A stretch of 64,000 nucleotides of DNA from Providencia rettgeri (GCA_900455085.1 UGTZ01000001.1:4060501-4124500), one strand, 5' to 3'; counted from the stretch's first letter, positions 17,385 to 27,437 are shown. Made by a program: numbers and translations. The notes: generated by a model from the letters alone, not told the origin.

Positions 17385-20054
17385 ATGATGACCCTGAATT
17401 TCATTCACACGCCTGTGTTACGGATAACTCGGCCTTGCAGATTAGGGCTTTTAGTCGCGTTGGCTATTAGCTTTGGTGGTCACGCATCCGATATTACATT
17501 TAATATGGATATGCTAGACGTCAATGATCGTAACAACATTGATTTAAGCCAATTTGCGCGTCCAGGCTATCTCATGCCTGGTGAATACAGTTTTACGGTT
17601 TTCTTAAACAAGCAAAGCATGCCGGAAGAAACTGTCTTTTACTATGCGCCTGAAGGTGAGTCGGATGAAAGCCTCCCTTGTCTGAACCCTGCTTTAGTTG
17701 AAAAATTCGGTATCAAGCCTGAATTGATGTCGACATTGAAGTGGTGGCACGAAGGACAGTGTTTATCACTTGAAAGTTTACCCGGAACTGAGGTTAAAGC
17801 CGACCTTGCGACTTCGGCTATGTATATTAGTTTGCCGCAAGCCTACCTCGAATATACCGCTGAGAATTGGGATCCTCCCGCACGCTGGGAAGAAGGGTTA
17901 CCCGGCGCATTGTTTGATTACAACCTAAATGCACAAGTGGGCCAGCAAACCCGCTCTGGACAACAAACCAACTACAGTACCAGCGGTAATGGGGTTGCTG
18001 GTGTTAACTTAGGTGCTTGGCGTGTTCGCGCTGACTGGCAAATGCGTATTGATAAGCAGCAAGGACAAAGCACGACCACATCATTAGATTGGACTCGTTA
18101 TTATGTCTACCGAGCAATCAAATCATTAGGTGCAAAACTCACTTTAGGTGAGGATTATTTAACCTCTGATATTTTTGATAGTTTCAGATTTACAGGGCTT
18201 AGCCTGGTTACCGATACCAATATGCTTCCACCCAATCTACGTGGATATGCACCAGAAATTACTGGGGTCGCAAAAAGTAATGCGACAGTTATTGTGAGCC
18301 AGCAAGGACGAATTATTTATCAAACTCAAGTCGCTGCGGGTCCATTTCGTATCCAAGACTTGAATGATGCATTAGCTGGGCAAATCGATGTTGAAGTTAA
18401 AGAACAAGACGGCTCAACACAGAATTTCACTGTCAATACTGCAAGTGTTCCGTATTTAACACGCCCTGGACAACTGCGTTACAAATTAGCCGCTGGGCGC
18501 CCAACAAATTGGCGCCATCATGTTAGTGGCGATACCTTCGCAAGTGGCGAGTTCTCTTGGGGAGTTAACAACGGCTGGTCACTGTATGGGGGTGGAATTG
18601 GTGCGGAAAACTATGCATCCGCGGCTATAGGGATTGGTCGTGACTTAATGGTATTCGGTGCATTGTCATTCGATATCACTCATGCTCGGGCGCATCTAAC
18701 CAACCTAAGTGATATTGGCAACAAAACGTATCGTGGGAGCTCATATCGTTTAAGTTACTCTAAACGTTTTGATACCTATAACAGCCAAGTGACATTTGCA
18801 GGATATCGATTCTCTGAGCAAGGTTTTATGAGTATGTCTGAGTATTTGGATGCGCAGGAAACAGGTGCTCGCCAATACAACAGCAAAGAAATGTACACCA
18901 TCTCTTATAACCAACAATTTTCAGAGTTAGGACTAAGTGCGTTCATTAACTATTACCATCAAACCTATTGGGATCAACCCGATAACGACCGCTATAGTAT
19001 TTCGTTAGCGCGCTACTTTGATATTGGTAAATGGAAGAATCTTAGCCTCAACTTGACGGCCTATCGAAATCGTTATCGTGAAAGTAATGATGATGGCGTA
19101 TATGCGTCACTCACAGTGCCTTGGGGTGAAAAAAGCTCCGTTAGTTATAACAGTAGTTGGGATAAAAATGATAACTCACAACGTGTGAGTTACTACAGCA
19201 CCATCGATGAGAGAAATAACTATCAGCTAAGTACCGGATGGGCGCGTTCAGGTGCGCTCGTGAGTGGCTATTACACTCATCAGGGGGACTTAGCACAGCT
19301 CAACGCAAACGCAACGTACCAACAAGACCGTTATCGGTCTGCGGGGTTCTCTTTGCAAGGTGGTTTCACCGCAACAGAGAAAGGTGCCGTACTGCATCGT
19401 GGTAGTCAAATTGGCGGTACTCGCATATTTGTTGATACCGATGGTGTACCTAATATTCCACTACGTGGTTACGGCTCTATTGTGCGTACCAACCGCTTTG
19501 GACAAGCCGTTATTAGTGACGTGAATAGCTATTACCGTAACCAAATTAGCGTTGATTTGAATGCATTACCAGATGAAGCGCAAGTGTCTCAATCTATAAA
19601 GCAAGGCACTTTAACAGAAGGGGCAATTGGCTACCGTCAATTTGATGTTGTCGCAGGAAACAGTGCGATGGCGTTGTTAAGGCTATCGGACAATAGCACA
19701 CCACCTTTCGGAGCAATAGTCTTAAACGGTCGTGGTCAGCAAGTCGGTATGGTGGGTGATGATGGAAATACCTATCTTACTGGTTTAAATGCAAAAGATA
19801 CCTTGCAAGTTCGTTGGGATGACCAAGTGCAGTGTGAAATCACACTCCCTGATACCTTGCCAGAAGATGAATATTTACAGGCAAGCTGGTTACTACCGTG
19901 CCACAAACCGGGAGCAAAAGCCGCATCGCCAGCGACCATAAAGACACAATCAGCGAGTCGTGCATTAGAAGCAATGCCGAAAGCAGCAGAACTTGTTGTG
20001 CCTGTAGTTGAAAGAACGGCGCCAAAGGAACCAAGTCGCTGGTTACAAAAATAA
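17385..20054 (+). CDS. mrpC: Fimbrial usher, MrpC-like
   Basis: This 889-residue outer-membrane usher has a signal (about 1-34), an N-terminal pilin-chaperone binding domain (ITFNMDMLDVNDRNNIDLSQF), a barrel with conserved LGEDYLTSDIFDSFRFTG and PPNLRGYAPEITGVAKSN, and C-terminal domains with the QCEITL / LLPCHK cysteines. A tail of about 35 residues rich in Ala, Lys and Pro extends beyond the last cysteine, longer than in the usher of operon 1. It is intact. Confidence 0.92.
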   Translation: MMTLNFIHTPVLRITRPCRLGLLVALAISFGGHASDITFNMDMLDVNDRNNIDLSQFARPGYLMPGEYSFTVFLNKQSMPEETVFYYAPEGESDESLPCLNPALVEKFGIKPELMSTLKWWHEGQCLSLESLPGTEVKADLATSAMYISLPQAYLEYTAENWDPPARWEEGLPGALFDYNLNAQVGQQTRSGQQTNYSTSGNGVAGVNLGAWRVRADWQMRIDKQQGQSTTTSLDWTRYYVYRAIKSLGAKLTLGEDYLTSDIFDSFRFTGLSLVTDTNMLPPNLRGYAPEITGVAKSNATVIVSQQGRIIYQTQVAAGPFRIQDLNDALAGQIDVEVKEQDGSTQNFTVNTASVPYLTRPGQLRYKLAAGRPTNWRHHVSGDTFASGEFSWGVNNGWSLYGGGIGAENYASAAIGIGRDLMVFGALSFDITHARAHLTNLSDIGNKTYRGSSYRLSYSKRFDTYNSQVTFAGYRFSEQGFMSMSEYLDAQETGARQYNSKEMYTISYNQQFSELGLSAFINYYHQTYWDQPDNDRYSISLARYFDIGKWKNLSLNLTAYRNRYRESNDDGVYASLTVPWGEKSSVSYNSSWDKNDNSQRVSYYSTIDERNNYQLSTGWARSGALVSGYYTHQGDLAQLNANATYQQDRYRSAGFSLQGGFTATEKGAVLHRGSQIGGTRIFVDTDGVPNIPLRGYGSIVRTNRFGQAVISDVNSYYRNQISVDLNALPDEAQVSQSIKQGTLTEGAIGYRQFDVVAGNSAMALLRLSDNSTPPFGAIVLNGRGQQVGMVGDDGNTYLTGLNAKDTLQVRWDDQVQCEITLPDTLPEDEYLQASWLLPCHKPGAKAASPATIKTQSASRALEAMPKAAELVVPVVERTAPKEPSRWLQK

Positions 20055-20111
20055 TAAAAATGGTGGTACGCAAAGAGCGATGAATGCTCCTTAACCATAG
20101 AAGATAACAAT

Positions 20112-20900
20112 ATGATGAATAACATGATGAAAAACAAATTGATGAACAAAAAAAATGCCCATAGAGCAGTATTCGCATTGGCTGGCGTTGTGTTGACTTC
20201 AACAACGCTATCTTCTGCTCAAGCGGCAGTTGCATTAGATAGAACTCGAGCGATTATTACGGGAGACGAAAAATCGATCAGTTTAAATATCAGCAATGAA
20301 AACAAACAATTACCTTATCTCGCTCAAGGTTGGGTGGAAAATGAGAAAGGTGAAAAAATAAGCGATCCATTTACGGTATTGCCACCGGTGCAACGTGTTG
20401 AGCCAGGGGCAAAAAGCCAAATCAAAATCCAAGCACTGCCAAGTGCAGCGGCACTGCCGCAAGACAGAGAATCCGTGTATTACTTTAATTTGCGTGAGAT
20501 CCCACCAAAAAGTGATAAGCCCAATACACTGCAACTGGCGTTACAGACACGTATCAAATTGTTTTATCGACCGAAAGCAATCATTCCGACACGTGAGCAA
20601 ATGGATAACCCATGGCAGGAAAAAGTGACTCTTACTCGCCAAGGTAACCAGTATACGATTAATAACCCAACTGCCTATTACGTTTCTTTTGTCGATGCTG
20701 TTCCCAACAAAAATGGACAAACGGTCGCAGGGTTTGAGCCCGTAATGGTTGCACCAAAAAGCAGCAAAGCACTGAACGTCAGTGCAGACGCATTAGGTAA
20801 TAAACCTGTGCTGACCTATATCAATGATTACGGTGGTCGTCCAACACTGTCGTTTACATGTCAGGGAAATAGCTGCCATGTGGTACCTGAAAAAAAATAG
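20112..20900 (+). CDS. mrpD: Fimbrial chaperone, MrpD-like
   Basis: This 262-residue PapD-family chaperone has a signal peptide ending SSAQA (about residue 38; several Met codons near the start make the exact start uncertain). It has VALDRTRAIITGDEKS at the edge strand, the conserved LPQDRESVYYFNLREIPP and LFYRPKAI. The CQGNSCHVV cysteine pair near the end matches the chaperone of operon 1. It serves subunits of this operon. Confidence 0.92.
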   Translation: MMNNMMKNKLMNKKNAHRAVFALAGVVLTSTTLSSAQAAVALDRTRAIITGDEKSISLNISNENKQLPYLAQGWVENEKGEKISDPFTVLPPVQRVEPGAKSQIKIQALPSAAALPQDRESVYYFNLREIPPKSDKPNTLQLALQTRIKLFYRPKAIIPTREQMDNPWQEKVTLTRQGNQYTINNPTAYYVSFVDAVPNKNGQTVAGFEPVMVAPKSSKALNVSADALGNKPVLTYINDYGGRPTLSFTCQGNSCHVVPEKK

Positions 20901-20939
20901 ACTGATTTGAAATGCGCGATGAGATAGCAGGAGAATATC

Positions 20940-21548
20940 ATGGCAAACACAAGCAGGATGCTCCGTTATGTGGGCTTAGGAAGTTTAGCGCTGAATTTAT
21001 TCAGTAACATGGCGATGGGAACAGCTCTAAATAAAGTTGATAACTGGGATGTAGATGGTTCACATGGCACGCTATATGTCCATGGGGCCTTGACGGAAAG
21101 TGCTTGTCGTTTAGCAATGTCATCAGCATATCAAACTATTAATTTAGGTACTGTGGGAACCGGACAGCTTCAGCATGTCGGGCAAACAGGTAATCCTGTT
21201 GCGATTGAGCTACGTTTAGAAGATTGTCTAAGTGGTGAAAGCCGCAGCCGCACTGCACAGGGGAATCTTTTGTGGAGCCAACAAATGCCTTCAATGAAGA
21301 TCCGCTTTTTGGCTCCTATAGATACTCAAGACCCGCGCTTGGCAGCTGTTATCGGTGTTCAGGGGATTGGCCTGCAATTAAGTGATGCAGCGCGTTCACC
21401 AATTAACTTAGGTGAGTACAGTACACCACAGTTGGTTTCACCTGGGCAAAACCAATTAACTTACTATGTAACGCCGGTACGTACCTCCGCTCAACTAAAT
21501 GCTGGAGCTTATCAGGCGTTAATTAGATTTCAGGTAAGTTATGAATAG
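20940..21548 (+). CDS. Fimbrial minor subunit, MrpE-like position
   Basis: This 202-residue pilin-family protein has an N-terminal hydrophobic signal (about 8-28), a cysteine pair (ESACRLAMS and LEDCLSG), a central variable region and the C-terminal strand IRFQVSYE. AGGAG precedes the ATG. It overlaps the next gene. It comes straight after the chaperone, where mrpE lies in P. mirabilis, but the sequence alone does not decide which minor subunit it corresponds to. Confidence 0.8.
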   Translation: MANTSRMLRYVGLGSLALNLFSNMAMGTALNKVDNWDVDGSHGTLYVHGALTESACRLAMSSAYQTINLGTVGTGQLQHVGQTGNPVAIELRLEDCLSGESRSRTAQGNLLWSQQMPSMKIRFLAPIDTQDPRLAAVIGVQGIGLQLSDAARSPINLGEYSTPQLVSPGQNQLTYYVTPVRTSAQLNAGAYQALIRFQVSYE

Positions 21549-21558
21549 GAGCATGGAG

Positions 21559-22095
21559 ATGAGAGGAACTTATTTTCTTACGATATGCTTTAAAGCGCTT
21601 GTCCTCGCTGGGGTAATTCTCTTTGGTGCTCTGATTTCACTCAGTTTTTCTTACAATGCTATCGCTGCAAACCTAAGCACTAATATCCAAATCCGCGTGA
21701 CAGTATACGGTGAGCCGGAATGTACCCTTGGCGGTGCAACAACGACTTCGGTAGATTTTGGCGATATACATCAGGCAAAGATTGATGGTGCTTATGGGCG
21801 CTCACCTATTAATTACAATTTGATATGTAATGGCTTATATAAGAATACATTAAAGATGACGCTGAAATGGACTGATAGGCAAATTAATGGTGAGTCATCC
21901 GTGACAACCAATCTCCCGAATTTAGGTATTGCCATTTATCGTGATGGAACCCGGCTCAGTAATGGTGCGACACTCAATTTTAATTATGGGAGTTCGCCTG
22001 CTTTATATGCCGTCCCCGTTAAACCTACAGGGGTAAACTTAACATCGGGTGGGGATTTTACGGGCAATCTTACGATGGTATTGGATTACCAATAG
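21559..22095 (+). CDS. Fimbrial minor subunit
   Basis: This pilin-like subunit has a long hydrophobic signal (about 5-35), a cysteine pair (EPECTLGG and NLICNGL) and the C-terminal strand LTMVLDYQ. The frame can start at 21541 overlapping the previous stop, but AGGAG at good spacing favours the third ATG (21559). The core IQIRVTVYGEPECTLGG with VDFGDI belongs to the MrpE/MrpF/MrpG-like tip-fibrillum group. The next gene (22106-22603) resembles it, which suggests duplication. Confidence 0.78.
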   Translation: MRGTYFLTICFKALVLAGVILFGALISLSFSYNAIAANLSTNIQIRVTVYGEPECTLGGATTTSVDFGDIHQAKIDGAYGRSPINYNLICNGLYKNTLKMTLKWTDRQINGESSVTTNLPNLGIAIYRDGTRLSNGATLNFNYGSSPALYAVPVKPTGVNLTSGGDFTGNLTMVLDYQ

Positions 22096-22105
22096 GATGA
22101 TATCA

Positions 22106-22603
22106 ATGAAATTATTCCGTTATCTTCTCTCGGTCTGCATGATGCTTAGCCTGTTTAGCCAAAGCCAAGCAGCAACACTTGGTATCCAGCTAAAAGGTCG
22201 ATTATTGGTGACACCGCCCGAGTGCATTTTGAATAACAACCAACAAGAAACTATACATTTTGGCGATATATTGCTTCCGCGTATTGATGGAGTTCAATAC
22301 AAGCGTACTGTACCGATGAGACTCAGCTGCACAAATCTAGCGAAAAACGCTATAAAGCTCACGCTTGTCGGCGATGGAACATCATTTAATAGCAATGGCG
22401 CATTAAAAACGAGTAACCCAAAACTCGGGCTTTCCTTTTATGTGAACAATGCTAAGCAAGTTATTAACCAGCCTTTCAATGTGTTATATACAGCGCTACC
22501 AACCTTGGAGGTTGCTCCAGTAAAAAACAGTAATGCCAATTTTACCAATACCGATGGCGGATTTTTTACAGCGCTGGCAACACTGAAAATTGAGTATCAG
22601 TGA
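22106..22603 (+). CDS. Fimbrial minor subunit
   Basis: This protein of about 165 residues has a signal peptide (MKLFRYLLSVCMMLSLFSQS), a cysteine pair (PPECILNN and RLSCTNL), FGDILLPRIDG and the C-terminal strand TLKIEYQ. The frame opens at 22049, inside the previous gene, but AGGA eight bases before the ATG at 22106 and the signal peptide support that start. It shares pattern and size with the preceding and following subunits and is probably part of the tip fibrillum. Confidence 0.8.
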   Translation: MKLFRYLLSVCMMLSLFSQSQAATLGIQLKGRLLVTPPECILNNNQQETIHFGDILLPRIDGVQYKRTVPMRLSCTNLAKNAIKLTLVGDGTSFNSNGALKTSNPKLGLSFYVNNAKQVINQPFNVLYTALPTLEVAPVKNSNANFTNTDGGFFTALATLKIEYQ

Positions 22604-22605
22604 GA

Positions 22606-23118
22606 ATGATTATGTGGAATAACAATCAAATTAAGCATTGGATGGCAGGATTTATAATGGTGATGTCCATATCTTCAGCGCAAGCAAATTGGGCATTTGA
22701 TGGCACGTTAATTATTCCTCCTGTTTGCCAATTAAGCCATGACGAGCCGATAAAAGTTTCATTCGGTAAAGTCGGTGTACGAAAAATCAATGGTACCGCC
22801 TTCAAGCAATCTATTCCTTTTCAATTAGATTGTGTTGGCGATATGACACAACCGTGGGATATCAGCTTGATATTCGGAGGAACACCTGCGGGAAGTGGAT
22901 TTGATAATGCGACATTAAGAACGGTGACACCGTTGAACAATGGCAAATTAGGCATTCAAATTCAGAAAAATGGCCAACCTCAACCATTGAATGAACCCTT
23001 TTTGATTAATGCGGCTTCACTACCATCCCTTTCAGCGGTTCCTGTCATGCGATCAGGAAGCGAACTCGTAGGGGATAATTTTACTGCATCAGGCACATTA
23101 ACCATTATTTTTGAATAG
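22606..23118 (+). CDS. Fimbrial minor subunit
   Basis: This protein of about 170 residues overlaps the previous gene end (GTG/ATG candidates at 22600, 22606 and 22612). It has a signal ending SSAQA, a cysteine pair (PPVCQLSH and QLDCVGD), VSFGKVGVRKING and the C-terminal strand GTLTIIFE. Its N-terminus WNNNQIK resembles that of the last subunit of operon 1. It is probably an adaptor of the tip. Confidence 0.78.
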   Translation: MIMWNNNQIKHWMAGFIMVMSISSAQANWAFDGTLIIPPVCQLSHDEPIKVSFGKVGVRKINGTAFKQSIPFQLDCVGDMTQPWDISLIFGGTPAGSGFDNATLRTVTPLNNGKLGIQIQKNGQPQPLNEPFLINAASLPSLSAVPVMRSGSELVGDNFTASGTLTIIFE

Positions 23119-23136
23119 GAGGCGGCAGTCATAACT

Positions 23137-23667
23137 ATGAATATTAAACGTAATATGAGCTTTGCCTTTGGCTTATGGTTTTTGGGTGCCACTGCCGCTT
23201 TTTCTGCAAATGTGGAATTTGATGGCACGCTAATTGAAGATGCTTGTGACGTTTATCCTGGCGACGAATCGATTGAATTAGATTTCGGAACGATCGTGGA
23301 TAAATACCTGTATCTGAATACTCAAACAAATAGCCAACCTTTTACCATTCGCTTAATCAATTGCGATTTAGCGTTAGGCCATGAAGTGAAAGTCACATTT
23401 ATGGGCGCAGAAAGTTTGGCTTTACCTGGTTTATTAGCGTTAGATGCTGGAAGCCAAGCAACAGGTGTGGCGGTTGGTATTGAAAGTATTTCCGGTACAG
23501 CAATCAAAATTAATAGTGGCAGTTATACCCAAGGGTTGTATACCGGAAATAATAATGACCTACGATTTCAAGCGTATGTGAAAGCTGAGCCAGTTGCATT
23601 GCAAAATAAATCAATTGTGCTCGGTTCATGGGCTGCGAGTGCCACGTTCAAATTAGATTATGAGTAA
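23137..23667 (+). CDS. Fimbrial subunit
   Basis: This 176-residue pilin-family protein has a signal ending AAFSA (about residue 23), a cysteine pair (EDACDVYPG and LINCDLA) and the C-terminal strand ATFKLDYE. GGAGG lies 14 bp before the ATG. It is immediately upstream of the adhesin gene and thus a good candidate for the adaptor that joins the adhesin to the fibre, like MrpG/MrpF, but this is inferred from order. Confidence 0.8.
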   Translation: MNIKRNMSFAFGLWFLGATAAFSANVEFDGTLIEDACDVYPGDESIELDFGTIVDKYLYLNTQTNSQPFTIRLINCDLALGHEVKVTFMGAESLALPGLLALDAGSQATGVAVGIESISGTAIKINSGSYTQGLYTGNNNDLRFQAYVKAEPVALQNKSIVLGSWAASATFKLDYE

Positions 23668-23673
23668 ATCATT

Positions 23674-24540
23674 ATGTATGCGAAAAAAGCAAAAATATAC
23701 GGAATGTTAAATACAAGCCGTTTGAGTATTTTATTATTAATCATCGCATTAGCGTCTCTATTTCCTTCTCGCCCTGCCAATGCGATTGCGTATGTAATGC
23801 CTGTGAGTATGACCTCTGGAGCTTGGCCTCGTGTTGAGATGGACATTCTTTCTTGGAGTGAAGCAAGTGGTGTTACTAACCCTTGTTATGGATCAACCGA
23901 GTGCTGGGTAGGCCCTGATGTTCTGTATGCATCTGGTGCGCCATCGTTGAGTGGATCTTGCTTAGATTATGGTAACTGCATTCGAATTAACCAGTATCGA
24001 ACAGCGGAAGAAGTCGCAGCGGCTTTTCGTAGTGCAAAAGGAATTCCTTATCGTGCATCGTTTGTCATTGATAGCCCAAATGCGACTTGTATTGGATTAT
24101 TCTATGTTAACCATAAACCAACCCCGGGAGTTAGGAATGCAATCCAGTGGCCAGGTAGCGTCTGTGGTAAAATTCCACCTACAAATCAAACATGTAGTAT
24201 TTCTTTGCCTGCTTTTGTTAATCACGGGGCGCTCAGTAACACGAGTTTAAATGGTAAAACAAACTCAGTTTCTGGCAATATCACTTGTACACAGGCGACA
24301 AATATCAATTTATTTGCTCGTTCAACCACGGGTGAGCGTTATGTATATTTAAATTCGACTTCTAACTTTTATTCAAATCCATTAATTAATAATCAAAATG
24401 GCTGGAATGGCGCGAACATGAACATTTCTGGGAATAATGCAGCGAATTCATTTACATTCACTTCTGAATTACATGCATCAGGAACGGTAACACCTGGGTA
24501 TTACACTGGAAATGCAGTCGTCATTATTGCATTTAATTAG
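23674..24540 (+). CDS. mrpH: MrpH-like tip adhesin
   Basis: This 288-residue adhesin ends the operon. A signal sequence (ending SRPANA, about residue 37) is followed by an N-terminal receptor domain of about 150 residues rich in Cys and Trp (NPCYGSTECWVGP, SGSCLDYGNC, SVCGKIPP) and then a C-terminal pilin domain starting near NQTCSISLP and ending VVIIAFN. MrpH of P. mirabilis has this two-domain, cysteine-rich layout and binds zinc; here His residues occur at VNHKP, but ligands cannot be assigned by eye. Start may be 23674 or the ATG at 23704. Confidence 0.82.
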   Translation: MYAKKAKIYGMLNTSRLSILLLIIALASLFPSRPANAIAYVMPVSMTSGAWPRVEMDILSWSEASGVTNPCYGSTECWVGPDVLYASGAPSLSGSCLDYGNCIRINQYRTAEEVAAAFRSAKGIPYRASFVIDSPNATCIGLFYVNHKPTPGVRNAIQWPGSVCGKIPPTNQTCSISLPAFVNHGALSNTSLNGKTNSVSGNITCTQATNINLFARSTTGERYVYLNSTSNFYSNPLINNQNGWNGANMNISGNNAANSFTFTSELHASGTVTPGYYTGNAVVIIAFN

Positions 24541-24585
24541 TTAATCAAAACCTTCTAACCCAATTCACTGACTTGATAGTTGAGA

Positions 24586-24610
24586 AGCGTATTTTTTAAT
24601 AAAATACGCT
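24586..24610 (+). terminator. Terminator of the MR/P-like operon
   Basis: A perfect 10-bp stem (24586-24595 with 24601-24610, 5-nt loop) is followed by GCTTTT. A second hairpin with a 9-bp stem (24649-24657 with 24666-24674) lies 38 bp later and may support it. Confidence 0.7.
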
Positions 24611-24802
24611 GCTTTTATGAATATTAATTAGTTTTGCTTTTCATATCTAGGCACTGATATTTCTTTCAGTGCCTGATTTATCAACCTTATTACTAATAAT
24701 CCAATCAACGGTTACTGCTACAAAAATATTCACATACCCATACTATCATTGATGATAGTTTTTGATAAAAGGATGAATAATAGCCCTCCAATCAATAAAA
24801 AA

Positions 24803-24840
24803 ATCCCTTAAACCGAAGAGTAACGAAAAGTTTAAGGGAT
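24803..24840 (-). terminator. Terminator of the metC-dcuC transcript
   Basis: An 11-bp perfect stem (24803-24813 with 24830-24840) is followed on the minus strand by seven T (24796-24802). It begins 17 bp after the dcuC stop, a textbook Rho-independent terminator. Confidence 0.88.
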
Positions 24841-24856
24841 AAATGCGCGAGTCTAA

Positions 24857-26227
24857 TTAGAAGTATAAGAAGTAGAAAGTTACAACAAGGTTAACTATTG
24901 CGGCAACTGCCATTGGGATTGCCGTCCGTTTTACTATTTGAAACGGTGAAACCCCTGCAATCCCTGCAATTGCAACAATTGCTGCAGTGATAGGTGAAAC
25001 TGTACGTCCAAAGCTTGTCATGATCTGCATTGGTAAAATGAGCGTCACCACATCCACTTTGAGAAAAGCAGCAATTTTCGGTGTCAATGCAGCAAAAGAG
25101 AAGAATGCTGCATTCCCTGAGCCCATTAGGAACGCCGCAAGTGCAAGGATGGCACTCATAACAATAATCATCGCCCCGATACCAAAGCCAGCATCTTGAG
25201 CAGCACTAATTAACGTATCCACCGCTCCACTTTTGAGTAATCCATTTGCGAAAAACTCCCCTGAAACAATCAAAGAAACCACTAAAACAAACTGTTTCCC
25301 CATGCCTTCAAAGAACAACATAAAGCTGTCCATGACGGCTTTCGCATCACGTAAACGGACGTATTCAAAAATCAGTGCAATGACCGTACTGATGATCATC
25401 GCAGTGGTGACTTCCAACTTAATATATGGATGTAATAATGGGCTAAATCCGATAATTAAGATCAATGGAATAACCGGTAACAACGCGTAAGACAATGGAA
25501 CTTTATTACCGCCATCTTCTTTAATGGTATCAATTTTGCTCAAGTCAAAAACAAACCCCTCACGCTTATCCCACCAACGCTGGATAAAGAAATGGGTGAT
25601 TGCCACTGCGATAATAATAGGGATAGTTACGGGTAATTGATACTGAACAAAGTAAACGGCGGGTTCAATATCTGCGGTTTTTGCTGCCATAATGACATTA
25701 CCAGAGCCGGGTCCATGGTCGATAAACTGGCAACAACCGATAACCGCTAAAGCAGAGAGTGGACTGATTCCTGAACGAATTAATATTGGGTACATAGTCA
25801 CCATTAGTAGCATCCCCAACCCGGCATGGCTTGGAATGAAAATAACGAGAATTTGCGTTACTAAAAATGAAATCACTAATAACAAATAAGGTGATTTAAT
25901 AGTCTTTAGTGGCTTTTCAAAAATAGCAAATAATGCGCGACTTGCCCCCACATGCTCCATATAACGGGAGAATCCAGCAATTGCCATTAATGTTAACCCT
26001 AGACCTGCTAATCTAGAACTCATGATATCAGTAAAAATTTGGAAGATATCAAAGTACTTAAAATGCGTAGTTTTGTTTTCTGGTAACAATGAATTAAGAT
26101 CTAAAGATGCGGTTAGGAGCAGCAAAAGCAAGCCCCCTAGCAACAAGACTGGCTGAGGCTTATAACCTCGAGCCAGCAGGTAAACAACCAGCGCTGTAAC
26201 TAGCGCGGCAATGATTAAACCTGTCAT
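24857..26227 (-). CDS. DcuC-family C4-dicarboxylate transporter
   Basis: This 456-residue inner-membrane carrier has 12 or so hydrophobic helices and the DcuC family pattern (CCQFIDHGPGSGNVIMAA, MGSGNAAFFSFAALTPKIA, SFGRTVSPITAAIVAIAG). DcuC proteins exchange or export fumarate, succinate and other C4-dicarboxylates. It is 34 bp downstream of the metC-like gene on the same strand and ends at a strong terminator. Close to a lyase that may release fumarate (27830-29197), it could export or exchange the product; the real substrate is not shown by sequence. Confidence 0.85.
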   Translation of the reverse strand: MTGLIIAALVTALVVYLLARGYKPQPVLLLGGLLLLLLTASLDLNSLLPENKTTHFKYFDIFQIFTDIMSSRLAGLGLTLMAIAGFSRYMEHVGASRALFAIFEKPLKTIKSPYLLLVISFLVTQILVIFIPSHAGLGMLLMVTMYPILIRSGISPLSALAVIGCCQFIDHGPGSGNVIMAAKTADIEPAVYFVQYQLPVTIPIIIAVAITHFFIQRWWDKREGFVFDLSKIDTIKEDGGNKVPLSYALLPVIPLILIIGFSPLLHPYIKLEVTTAMIISTVIALIFEYVRLRDAKAVMDSFMLFFEGMGKQFVLVVSLIVSGEFFANGLLKSGAVDTLISAAQDAGFGIGAMIIVMSAILALAAFLMGSGNAAFFSFAALTPKIAAFLKVDVVTLILPMQIMTSFGRTVSPITAAIVAIAGIAGVSPFQIVKRTAIPMAVAAIVNLVVTFYFLYF

Positions 26228-26261
26228 AGAAGAATTCCCCAGTATTGGTGCAGCTTTATTG

Positions 26262-27437
26262 TTATTGGTTTAATGTTGAAAATGCTTGTGTAATATCGGA
26301 TATCAAATCATCCACAGACTCCAAGCCAATATGTAAACGAACAAAAGGCCCGTGGCCTTCACGCCAATCTGATGCTGTTCTTGCACCGACTACGTTAGCG
26401 GGTAGTGCGAGGCTTTCGAACCCACCCCACGATGCACCGATACCAAACAGGGCTAAAGCATCAATAAAGTTTTCTGTTTGCTTCGCGGTATATTGTTTTT
26501 TGAATTCAATGGTTAATAAACCGTTACTACCTTTGCAGTCACGCTTCCATAGATCATGTCGCGGATGAGATGGTAATTCAGGGAACCAGACTTTTTCCAC
26601 TTCAGGACGCGTTTCCAGCCATTGTGAAATCGCTAACGCGGCTTTGCCATGCGCAGCTAATCGCTGCCCTAAAGTCCGCATTCCTCGTAAAACTAAAGCT
26701 GCATCATCGGGGCTACTGGCTTGACCTAAAGCTTCTGGCAAGGCACCAATTTGTTTCCAAGCTTTTTCTGTCGCGACCATAATTCCCATCATCACATCAG
26801 AATGCCCGCAGAGGTATTTTGTTGCTGCAATTACAGAAACATCCGCGCCTAATTCTAGTGGGTTATAAAGCCATGCTGAGCCCCAAGTATTATCAACACC
26901 GACAGGGATATCTCGTTCATGTGCGATGCGGCATATTTCGGGTAAATCCAACATTTCATAAAGTAATGAACCTGGGGACTCAACAAAAATAAGCTGTGTA
27001 TTACTCTGAATTTTTTGTTCAAAATCTGAGCCATCTGTTTTAAAGAAGCTATAGGCAATATTGTTTGGTTTTAAAAAAGCATCGGCAATTTTGCGCACAG
27101 GCTCATAAACCGAATCCACAAACAATACATGCCCACCACTATGTACATAGCCCATAATAGTGACGGCAATCGCGGCTAGACCTGTAGGAAATAACTGTGC
27201 TCTATAACCTCCTTCTAATTCAGTCACCAAGCTTTCAAGTGCAAATGCTGTTTCTGTACCTCGCGCACCGTAACTTAAAACACGTTCCGTTGCGCGGCGA
27301 TCGCGAACATCACGCCAGCTTTTAATTGAATCAAAAACAATAGTGCTCGCTCGCATTACTGGTGGATTGATTGGTCCTGATGTTGTAATAGTTTGTCGTC
27401 CACTATGTATCAATTTTGTATATTTATTTAATGTCAT
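26262..27437 (-). CDS. metC: Cystathionine beta-lyase-like PLP enzyme (MetC family)
   Basis: This 391-residue Cys/Met-metabolism PLP enzyme has Lys in VIAATKYLCGHSDVMMG, the Asp/Asn pocket GVDNTWGSAW and the conserved SYGARGTETAFALE near the N-terminus. The family cleaves cystathionine to homocysteine, pyruvate and ammonia, but close homologues act on other C-S or beta-substituted amino acids. Here it is transcribed with a DcuC-type carrier and divergently from a lyase/PrpD pair, away from any methionine biosynthetic gene, so a catabolic beta-eliminase is also possible. AT-rich leader of about 390 bp upstream. Confidence 0.85.
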   Translation of the reverse strand: MTLNKYTKLIHSGRQTITTSGPINPPVMRASTIVFDSIKSWRDVRDRRATERVLSYGARGTETAFALESLVTELEGGYRAQLFPTGLAAIAVTIMGYVHSGGHVLFVDSVYEPVRKIADAFLKPNNIAYSFFKTDGSDFEQKIQSNTQLIFVESPGSLLYEMLDLPEICRIAHERDIPVGVDNTWGSAWLYNPLELGADVSVIAATKYLCGHSDVMMGIMVATEKAWKQIGALPEALGQASSPDDAALVLRGMRTLGQRLAAHGKAALAISQWLETRPEVEKVWFPELPSHPRHDLWKRDCKGSNGLLTIEFKKQYTAKQTENFIDALALFGIGASWGGFESLALPANVVGARTASDWREGHGPFVRLHIGLESVDDLISDITQAFSTLNQ